This document shows positions 1-5,907 of a stretch of 6,746 bases of DNA, in pieces. Every line of letters starts with the position of its first letter. The stretch's first letter is position 1. This DNA comes from Chloroflexaceae bacterium (GTDB lineage: Bacteria; Chloroflexota; Chloroflexia; Chloroflexales; Chloroflexaceae), in contig JAOACN010000499.1 of assembly GCA_026417815.1 (NCBI GenBank), forward strand, positions 1-6,746, given 5' to 3'. The position numbers and the translations under genes were made by a program. The notes beneath the pieces were generated by a model, which saw only the letters and a program-made list of their open reading frames with translations, was not told where the DNA came from and did not search any database.

Positions 1-30
1 CGTGGGCTCGGAGATGTGTATAAGAGACAG
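1..30 (+). other. Nextera/Tn5 sequencing adapter remnant (artefact)
   Basis: These bases match the 3' 30 bases of the Illumina Nextera Read 2 transposase adapter. The last 19 (12-30, AGATGTGTATAAGAGACAG) are the Tn5 mosaic end. They are library sequence that was not trimmed before assembly. Genomic sequence starts at about base 31. Confidence 0.98.
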
Positions 31-36
31 GTATAA

Positions 37-1542
<1,506 letters not shown>

Positions 1543-1571
1543 TGCTCCTTCATGGCGAGGAAAGAGGGTGT

Positions 1572-1636
1572 GGGAGGGCACAGCCCTCTCAGACCTTCCT
1601 TTCCGGCAGGGGCGTGGGGAAACCCGGTTTCCCCAT
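1572..1636. repeat. Composite intergenic repeat, unit A (two hairpins)
   Basis: The unit begins with a hairpin GGGAGGGC/GCCCTCTC (1572-1579 and 1583-1590, ACA loop, one G-T pair). A linker GACCTTCCTTTCCGGC follows, then a palindrome with 10-bp arms TGGGGAAACC/GGTTTCCCCA (1615-1624 and 1626-1635). Unit C at 2044-2100 has the same parts in the same order and orientation, which shows that this is a repeated element and not chance structure. Confidence 0.8.
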
Positions 1637-1639
1637 TTT
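1615..1639 (+). terminator. Possible intrinsic terminator after the methyltransferase gene
   Basis: The 10-bp-arm palindrome at 1615-1635 is followed directly by four T residues (1636-1639). On the plus strand this has the form of a weak rho-independent terminator, 73 bases after the methyltransferase stop codon. It ends only 17 bases before the next ATG, so it could equally act as a leader structure limiting expression of the membrane-protein gene. Confidence 0.45.
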
Positions 1640-1656
1640 CACATCAGGATAAACCA

Positions 1657-1989
1657 ATGAACAACCCCCGTCTCTGGCCCTGGTTGATCGGCGCAGCGAC
1701 GCTGGCGGCGCTGCTGGGCGCGGCGGGCCTGAGCGTCGTGCTGGCGTGGGAGTTGCGCGCCGGGCTGGAGCAGGAGGCCCCCTTTCGCGCGGCGCTGTGC
1801 ATGGGTTGCACCATGGTCGGGGCCCTGGGCGGCGCGGTCGGGCTGCTGGTGGTGATTACGCGCCGCTTTATTGACGGGCGCGGGCCGCAGCGGGTGGTCC
1901 TGGTCAGCGGCCTGGCCCTGTTGATGGGCCTGGCGCCCCTGGTGATGATTATGGTGGTCTATTTGCTGGTCAGCGGGCGCGGGCCATAG
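1657..1989 (+). CDS. Small three-helix membrane protein of unknown function
   Basis: I do not recognise this 110-residue protein. It is very hydrophobic, with three likely membrane segments at about 8-31, 45-68 and 79-105. The connecting segments are short and polar: one has mixed charge (WELRAGLEQE, about 31-40) and the other is basic (TRRFIDGRGPQR, about 68-79). A CMGC motif (Cys48, Cys51) sits at the beginning of the second helix and could bind a metal or form a disulfide; that is speculation. The start at 1657 is supported by AGGA (1646-1649) seven bases upstream. An in-frame earlier ATG at 1552 would translate through the repeat element and is unlikely. It lies 114 bases after the methyltransferase on the same strand, separated by two hairpins, so co-transcription is uncertain. 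A palindrome begins seven bases after its stop codon. Confidence 0.65.
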   Translation: MNNPRLWPWLIGAATLAALLGAAGLSVVLAWELRAGLEQEAPFRAALCMGCTMVGALGGAVGLLVVITRRFIDGRGPQRVVLVSGLALLMGLAPLVMIMVVYLLVSGRGP

Positions 1990-1995
1990 AAGATA

Positions 1996-2016
1996 TGGGG
2001 AAACCCGCTTTCCCCA
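1996..2016. terminator. Palindrome just after the membrane-protein stop codon
   Basis: TGGGGAAA (1996-2003) and TTTCCCCA (2009-2016) form 8-bp arms around five central bases. This is a variant of the GGGGAAACC palindrome seen at 1615 and 2116. It begins seven bases after the stop codon of the plus-strand gene and may end its transcript. No T-run follows, so a terminator role rests on position only. Confidence 0.5.
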
Positions 2017-2043
2017 CACCCCTGCGGGAGATAGGGTTTTCCT

Positions 2044-2100
2044 GGGAGGGCGTTGCCCTCCCCGACCCTCCCCGGCGGCAATAGGGAAACCCGGTCCCCC
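2044..2100. repeat. Composite intergenic repeat, unit C
   Basis: The unit begins with a perfect hairpin GGGAGGGC/GCCCTCCC (2044-2051 and 2055-2062, GTT loop). It continues with CGACCCTCC and CCGGC and ends in GGGAAACCCGGT (2084-2095). It aligns part for part with unit A at 1572-1636, but its final palindrome is degenerate because the right arm has become a C-run. Confidence 0.8.
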
Positions 2101-2115
2101 CCCGCGGGCAGGAGC

Positions 2116-2138
2116 ATGGGGAAACCGGGTTTCCCCAT
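2116..2138. terminator. Perfect 11-bp-arm palindrome abutting the trpE stop codon
   Basis: ATGGGGAAACC (2116-2126) and GGTTTCCCCAT (2128-2138) are exact reverse complements around a single central base. The element begins two bases beyond the trpE stop codon (2141-2143, minus strand), so it is well placed to end the trp transcript or protect its 3' end. It lacks a U-tract. It belongs to the same palindrome family as the elements at 1615 and 1996. Confidence 0.6.
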
Positions 2139-2140
2139 AC

Positions 2141-3661
2141 TCACACCAGTTCCTCCGCCACATCAATGGCCCGCAGGAGCGCGGCGGCCTTGTTGCAAAT
2201 CTCCTGGTACTCGGCCTCGGGGTCGCTGTCGGCCACGACGCCGCCGCCGGCCTGCATGTAGGCCACGCCGTTCTGGATGACCAGGGTGCGCAGGGCGATG
2301 CAGGTGTCGAGGTCGCCGTTGAAGCCGACGTGGCCCACGCAGCCGGCGTAGACGCCGCGGCGCGCGCCTTCGAGTTCGGCGATGATCTCCATGGCGCGGA
2401 TCTTGGGCGCGCCGCTCACCGTGCCCGCGGGGAAGCAGGCCCGCAGCGCGTCGAGGGCGGTCATGTCGCTCCGCAGGCGCCCGGTGACGTGGCTCACCAG
2501 GTGCATCACGTGGCTGTACTTCTCGACGATCATGAAGGTGGGTACGCGCACCGTGCCCGGCTCGCTCACCCGCCCGAGGTCGTTGCGCCCCAGGTCCACC
2601 AGCATCAGATGCTCGGCGCGCTCCTTCTCGTCGTTCAGCAACTCCTCGGCCAGGGCGGCGTCTTCGGCCATGTCGCGCCCGCGGCGGCGCGTGCCGGCGA
2701 TGGGGTGGGTCTGCACCTCGCCCTCCTGCACGCGCACCAGCAGTTCAGGCGAGGCGCCCACCAGGTCGCCCTCGCCGGTGCGCAGCAGGAACATGTACGG
2801 CGAGGGGTTGATCGTGCGCAGGGCGCGGTAGATGGTCACCGGGTCGGCACTGGTGGGGCGGATGAAGCGTTGCGAGGGCACCACCTGGAAGATGTCGCCG
2901 GCGAGGATGTACTCCTTGGCCCGCAGCACATTGGCGTGGTACTGCTCGCGGGTCAGGTTGGAGACGGGCGCGGGCCGCGGGCGGGGCGGCTCCAGCGGCG
3001 AATGCGGCTCGTAGTTGCGCGGCTCCAGTTCGCGGGCCCCCAGGCGCGCGGCGGGCGGCACGGGTTGCCGCAGGCGGGCCACCAGGGCCTCGATCCGCGC
3101 CGTGGCGCGGCGGTACTCCGCCTCCAGGTCCTCCGCGTCCAGATGCACGTGCGAGAGCACCTTGAGCTTGTGGCGCAGGTGGTCGAAAATCAGCAGGGTG
3201 TCCACGAACATCCAGAAGCCCTCGGGCATCTGGTAATCGCAGGGCTCGGGCACGGGCAGCCGCTCGAAGTAGCTCACCGTCTCGTAGCGCAGGTAGCCCA
3301 CCGCCCCGCCGACGAAGCGCGGCAGGTCGGGCAGGCGCACGGGCCGGTAGGCGCTGAGGTAACTGCCCAGCACCACCAGGGGGTCGCTGAAGTTGAGCGT
3401 CTGCTTGTAGCCGCCCTGGACGGCCTGGGCCACGCCCCGGTCGAGGCGCAGGGTCAGATAGGGATCGCTGCCGATGAAGGAGTAGCGGGCGATGTGCTGC
3501 CCGCCCTCCACGCTCTCCAGCAGGAAGCTATGGGCGCCCTGGGCCACCTTGAGGTAGGCCGAGACGGGCGTCTCCAGGTCGGCCAGGATTTCGCGGTAGA
3601 TCGGGCAGAGGTTGCCCTGACCGCGCAGGGCGCGCACCTCTTCGAGTGTCGGGGTGTACAT
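2141..3661 (-). CDS. trpE: Anthranilate synthase component I
   Basis: TrpE uses chorismate, with ammonia delivered by the glutamine amidotransferase TrpG, to make anthranilate, the first dedicated step of tryptophan synthesis in the cytoplasm. The 506 residues match the usual length. The N-terminal domain (about 15-165) carries LLES (47-50), which together with NPSPYMFLL (285-293) corresponds to the tryptophan-binding feedback site of known TrpE enzymes; both look intact. The chorismate-binding domain (about 235-495) shows GASPE (302-306), IAGTRRRG (321-328), LVDLGRNDLGRV (354-365), FPAGTVSGAPK (410-420) and AGGGVVADSDPEAEYQE (471-487). All expected motifs are present and there is no frameshift. 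It begins 28 bases after trpS ends; a weak GGAAA lies 11 bases before the ATG. No trpG or other trp biosynthesis gene is in the window, so its partner subunit is encoded elsewhere. Confidence 0.97.
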   Translation of the reverse strand: MYTPTLEEVRALRGQGNLCPIYREILADLETPVSAYLKVAQGAHSFLLESVEGGQHIARYSFIGSDPYLTLRLDRGVAQAVQGGYKQTLNFSDPLVVLGSYLSAYRPVRLPDLPRFVGGAVGYLRYETVSYFERLPVPEPCDYQMPEGFWMFVDTLLIFDHLRHKLKVLSHVHLDAEDLEAEYRRATARIEALVARLRQPVPPAARLGARELEPRNYEPHSPLEPPRPRPAPVSNLTREQYHANVLRAKEYILAGDIFQVVPSQRFIRPTSADPVTIYRALRTINPSPYMFLLRTGEGDLVGASPELLVRVQEGEVQTHPIAGTRRRGRDMAEDAALAEELLNDEKERAEHLMLVDLGRNDLGRVSEPGTVRVPTFMIVEKYSHVMHLVSHVTGRLRSDMTALDALRACFPAGTVSGAPKIRAMEIIAELEGARRGVYAGCVGHVGFNGDLDTCIALRTLVIQNGVAYMQAGGGVVADSDPEAEYQEICNKAAALLRAIDVAEELV

Positions 3662-3689
3662 AGGTGTTGCTTTCCAGCCTCACGCGCCA

Positions 3690-4703
3690 TCAACGGAAGT
3701 ACGTCAGCCCCATGGCCGCCTCGACCAACTGGATGGTCTCGCGGGCCACGGCGCGGGTTCGCTCGTTGCCGGCGGCGATGATCTCGTCCACGAGGCGCGG
3801 ATTGGCCTCGTAGTGGGCGCGGCGCTCGCGGATGGGCGCCAGGAAGTTCTCCAGGGCCGTAAAGAGCTTGCGTTTCACCTCCACGTCGCCCACGCGGCCC
3901 TGGCGGTACCGCTCCTTCAGGTCATTGACCTCCTCGACATTGGGGTTGAAGGCGTCGTGGTAGGCGAACACCGGATTGCCTTCCACTCGCCCGGGGATGT
4001 CGGCGCGGATGCGGTTGGGGTCGGTGTACATCCCGCGCACCTTCTGCTCCACGGTCTTCGTGTCGTCGGAGAGGAAGATCGCGTTGCCGGCGCTTTTGCT
4101 CATCTTGCCCTGGCCATCGGTGCCGGGGAGGGTGCCGACCTCGGGCACCAGGGCCTCCGGCTCGGGAAAGACCTCGCCGTAGAGGTAGTTGAAGCGGCGG
4201 GCGATCTCGCGGGTGATCTCGACGTGGGCCTCATTATCTTTGCCCACCGGCACCAGGTGCGCCCGCGGCATCAGGATGTCGCCGGCCTGCAACACCGGGT
4301 AGCCCAGCAGGCCAAAGGGCAGTTGTTCCTCGTCAATGTTGGCGTTGCGAGCCATGTCCTTGATGCTCGGCAGGCGCGTCAGGCGCGGCACCGTCACCAG
4401 CATCTCGAAGATCAGGTTGAGCTGGTAGATCTCCTTCACTGCCGATTGCACGTAAAAGGTAACTTTTTCTGGATCTATTCCCACTGCAAGATGATCCAGC
4501 ACCAGATCGCGGATATTCTGGGGGATCTCGGCAATGTCCGCGCGGGTGGGTTTGGTAGTCAGAACGTGCAGATCGGCGATGATAAAGAAACACTCGTAGG
4601 TATCCTGTAAGGCCACCCGGTTCTGCAACGAGCCAACGTAGTGGCCCAGGTGCAGCTTGCCGGTAGGCCGATCTCCGGTCAGAATGCGTTTTTTCGTGGT
4701 CAT
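3690..4703 (-). CDS. trpS: Tryptophanyl-tRNA synthetase
   Basis: This cytoplasmic class I synthetase joins tryptophan to tRNA-Trp using ATP. The 337 residues fit the family. The HIGH-type motif is LHLGH (17-21, within [12 protein letters not shown]) and the KMSKS loop is at 200-204, preceded by GTDGQG. The segment [10 protein letters not shown] (135-144), then [20 protein letters not shown] (151-170), is the amino-acid-binding core. It retains the Asp that contacts the indole nitrogen in Bacillus TrpRS (here Asp142), but has Gln139 where that enzyme has Met. From memory, this wording matches the Chlamydia-like TrpRS branch better than the E. coli one. The start is well supported: GGAGGAA (4720-4714) lies 10 bases upstream, between the stop of the PAS-STAS gene and this ATG. 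It is the middle gene of a probable operon with trpE downstream. Confidence 0.97.
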   Translation of the reverse strand: MTTKKRILTGDRPTGKLHLGHYVGSLQNRVALQDTYECFFIIADLHVLTTKPTRADIAEIPQNIRDLVLDHLAVGIDPEKVTFYVQSAVKEIYQLNLIFEMLVTVPRLTRLPSIKDMARNANIDEEQLPFGLLGYPVLQAGDILMPRAHLVPVGKDNEAHVEITREIARRFNYLYGEVFPEPEALVPEVGTLPGTDGQGKMSKSAGNAIFLSDDTKTVEQKVRGMYTDPNRIRADIPGRVEGNPVFAYHDAFNPNVEEVNDLKERYRQGRVGDVEVKRKLFTALENFLAPIRERRAHYEANPRLVDEIIAAGNERTRAVARETIQLVEAAMGLTYFR

Positions 4704-4713
4704 CGAGCGTTTG

Positions 4714-4720
4714 TTCCTCC
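4714..4720 (-). promoter_or_regulatory. Ribosome binding site of trpS
   Basis: On the minus strand this reads GGAGGAA, a near-perfect Shine-Dalgarno sequence 10 bases before the trpS ATG. It sits entirely in the 20-base gap after the stop codon of the PAS-STAS gene, which confirms the trpS start and fits translation from a shared transcript. Confidence 0.8.
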
Positions 4721-4723
4721 GTG

Positions 4724-5560
4724 TTACGGTTTCAGTCGCAGGGCGAGGGCGATGCCGTCCTGCAAGGTTGCCCGGGTTTCAATTGAACCCAGATCGGCGC
4801 CCAGCCCCACCAGGGTCTGCGCGATCTCCGCGCTGATGCCGGTCAGGATGACGCGCGCGCCGAGCAGGCGCACGGCGCGGGCGGCCTGGATCAGCATATT
4901 GGCCACCATGGCGTCAACGGTCGTGACGCCGGTAATGTCCATAATGACAATGCGGGCATTACGCGCGGCGACGCCTTCGAGCAGCGTCTCGATAATCTGT
5001 CCGGCCCGGCGGGCATCAATCGCGCCGATCAGCGGCAGCGCCACGGCTTCATCGCTGATGGGCACGAGCGGTGTGCTCAGCTCGCGCAGCGCCCGCTCCT
5101 GGGCCGCAATCACATCGGCCTGCATCTGGAGTCGCTCGGCTTCAAGTTGTTTGATGGCGCTGATATTTTGCATCATGCCGATCATCTGCGCGGCCTTGCC
5201 GTCGGGACCAGGCAGGAAGGCGCCACGGTCAAGGATCCAGACGTATGTTCCGTCTTTGTGCCGGAAGCGGTATTCAACATCGTACTGGCCCACCCGCGCT
5301 TCCGCCTCGCCCAGCAACTCCATGGCCCTGGCGCGATCGTCGGGGTGGATGGCTTCTTCCCACTGGGCGATCCCGCCGTTCAATTCGGCCACGCTCATCC
5401 CGCAGACCTGTTCGGTCTCGCCGCTCCAGACAATTCCGCCGGTCGCCACGTCGTAGTCATAAATCATCAGCCTGAGCGCCCGCACCAACAAGTCGTAGCG
5501 CTGGCGCAGCCGGGTCAGTTCATCCGGCGCATCCCAGGAACCATTGCCGCTCGGTGGCAT
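4724..5560 (-). CDS. PAS-STAS sensor protein, RsbR-like
   Basis: This 278-residue soluble protein has a PAS domain of the PAS_3 type (about 27-137, with [17 protein letters not shown] at 71-76 and [17 protein letters not shown] at 97-113). A helical linker follows (about 138-160), then a STAS domain (about 162-275). The segment ELSTPLVPI (160-168) and [14 protein letters not shown] (208-221) are typical of RsbR stressosome proteins, which scaffold signalling and are phosphorylated by RsbT-type kinases. By an alignment from memory with Bacillus RsbRA, its two phosphorylated threonines (Thr171 and Thr205) correspond here to Ala183 and Ala217. The PAS ligand cannot be told from sequence. The start is firm: GAGGAGA lies just upstream of the ATG. 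No RsbS, RsbT or sigma-factor gene is nearby. It leads the cluster with trpS (gap of 20 bases) and trpE, so it is probably co-transcribed with them. Confidence 0.88.
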   Translation of the reverse strand: MPPSGNGSWDAPDELTRLRQRYDLLVRALRLMIYDYDVATGGIVWSGETEQVCGMSVAELNGGIAQWEEAIHPDDRARAMELLGEAEARVGQYDVEYRFRHKDGTYVWILDRGAFLPGPDGKAAQMIGMMQNISAIKQLEAERLQMQADVIAAQERALRELSTPLVPISDEAVALPLIGAIDARRAGQIIETLLEGVAARNARIVIMDITGVTTVDAMVANMLIQAARAVRLLGARVILTGISAEIAQTLVGLGADLGSIETRATLQDGIALALRLKP

Positions 5561-5565
5561 AGTCT

Positions 5566-5571
5566 CTCCTC
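5566..5571 (-). promoter_or_regulatory. Ribosome binding site of the PAS-STAS gene
   Basis: The minus strand reads GAGGAG here, five bases before the ATG at 5560. It is a good Shine-Dalgarno match and fixes the start. Confidence 0.7.
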
Positions 5572-5634
5572 TCTAATGCACCGAAAGCTAATGGGTGGGT
5601 TTGACGAAAGAGTGATACCTCTCCTCTATGGTGG

Positions 5635-5650
5635 GACGACTAAAGTTGTC
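5635..5650. promoter_or_regulatory. Operator-like palindrome 1
   Basis: GACGAC-TAAA-GTTGTC is a near-perfect inverted repeat (six-base arms with one mismatch, four-base A/T centre). Thirteen of its 16 bases match the second palindrome at 5679-5694 read on the opposite strand. Paired sites of this form are typical of dimeric repressor operators. It lies about 75-90 bases upstream of the PAS-STAS start codon. Confidence 0.6.
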
Positions 5651-5678
5651 ATTACCTGGCGTTTCCTTGAGTCGTTGT

Positions 5679-5694
5679 AACGACTTTAGTCGTT
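5679..5694. promoter_or_regulatory. Operator-like palindrome 2, with an extra half-site
   Basis: AACGAC-TTTA-GTCGTT has perfect six-base arms. Another GTCGTT at 5671-5676 forms a further perfect inverted repeat with AACGAC across two bases, giving three alternating half-sites in 24 bases. The centre lies 44 bases from that of palindrome 1, about four helical turns. ACTTTAGTCGT (5683-5693) is also the exact reverse complement of 5636-5646, so an RNA copy could fold either locally or across the two sites. Confidence 0.65.
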
Positions 5695-5696
5695 GC

Positions 5697-5702
5697 CTTA
5701 TA
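5697..5702 (-). promoter_or_regulatory. Possible -10 element for the PAS-STAS-trpS-trpE transcript
   Basis: The minus strand reads TATAAG, five of six bases of the -10 consensus. It would place the start of transcription near 5690, inside operator-like palindrome 2. No convincing -35 box is found at the proper distance (CGCACC at 17 bases), so this is tentative. Confidence 0.3.
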
Positions 5703-5708
5703 CAGTCC

Positions 5709-5749
5709 CTGTCCGGTGCGGTGCGGCGCGGCTAAGCCGCACCGGACAG
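5709..5749. repeat. REP-like hairpin with 13-bp arms
   Basis: CTGTCCGGTGCGG (5709-5721) is the exact reverse complement of CCGCACCGGACAG (5737-5749) around a 15-base loop. An alternative inner stem GCGGC-TAA-GCCGC (5728-5740) competes with it. GGTGCGGCGCGGC (5720-5732) is shared, in inverted orientation, with the hairpin at 106-129, which marks this as a dispersed intergenic repeat. Confidence 0.75.
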
Positions 5750-5767
5750 AGGCTATCGGAGGGGCGA

Positions 5768-5782
5768 AGGTCCTCCGGACCT
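5768..5782. repeat. Short perfect hairpin in a G/C-skewed block
   Basis: AGGTCC (5768-5773) and GGACCT (5777-5782) pair across a TCC loop, flanked by GGAGGGGC and CCTCCCC. The block resembles the first hairpin of the composite repeats at 1572 and 2044 and is probably a diverged relative. TTTG follows, so a terminator role is weak. Confidence 0.5.
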
Positions 5783-5847
5783 CCCCTTTGATAGGGTCAT
5801 CCTTCCAGGACGTTCCGCAACCACTCGCGTCCCTCTAACCGCACCTA

Positions 5848-5856
5848 TGGTATACT
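5848..5856 (+). promoter_or_regulatory. Extended -10 promoter of the secreted-protein gene
   Basis: TGGTATACT contains a TATACT -10 box (5851-5856, five of six consensus bases) preceded by TG one base upstream, the extended -10 form that can work without a good -35 box. No -35 match is seen 17 bases upstream. Transcription would start near 5863, about 45 bases before the GTG start. Confidence 0.6.
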
Positions 5857-5895
5857 GCGCCCGCATCACGCATCAATGCTCTTGCCCGTGTCAAG

Positions 5896-5901
5896 AAAGG
5901 A
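5896..5901 (+). promoter_or_regulatory. Ribosome binding site that sets a GTG start
   Basis: AAAGGA (within AAGAAAGGA, 5893-5901) lies six bases before the GTG at 5908. It supports GTG at 5908 over the ATG at 5901, which is out of frame with the signal peptide and reaches a stop codon at about 6030. Confidence 0.7.
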
Positions 5902-5907
5902 TGTGCT

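Noticed and set aside
1572..2138. Possible CRISPR array
   Set aside because: The repeated elements are hairpins of unequal length and spacing with a protein-coding gene between them; there are no regular repeats with unique spacers and no cas genes.
1639..2166. Minus-strand open frame (175 codons) across the membrane-protein gene and repeats
   Set aside because: It reads through palindromes and repeats and overlaps the 3' end of trpE; its Gln/Arg/Pro-rich composition suggests chance.
2330..3781. Long plus-strand open frame (483 codons) opposite trpE
   Set aside because: It is antisense to a complete trpE with all family motifs. Its translation is His/Gly/Ala/Val/Gln-rich low complexity, as expected opposite GC-rich coding sequence, and it crosses into trpS.
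3654..4610. Plus-strand open frame (318 codons) opposite trpS
   Set aside because: It mirrors trpS codons, its composition is biased, and it has no recognisable domain. trpS on the other strand has both synthetase signatures and a strong ribosome binding site.
4641..5456. Plus-strand open frame (271 codons) opposite the PAS-STAS gene
   Set aside because: Ser/Arg/Ala-rich shadow sequence; the minus-strand frame has clear PAS and STAS domains.
5613..5656. Leader peptide (MTTLVVPP, minus strand) before the PAS-STAS gene
   Set aside because: Only eight codons, no ribosome binding site and no Trp codons, so it does not support attenuation.
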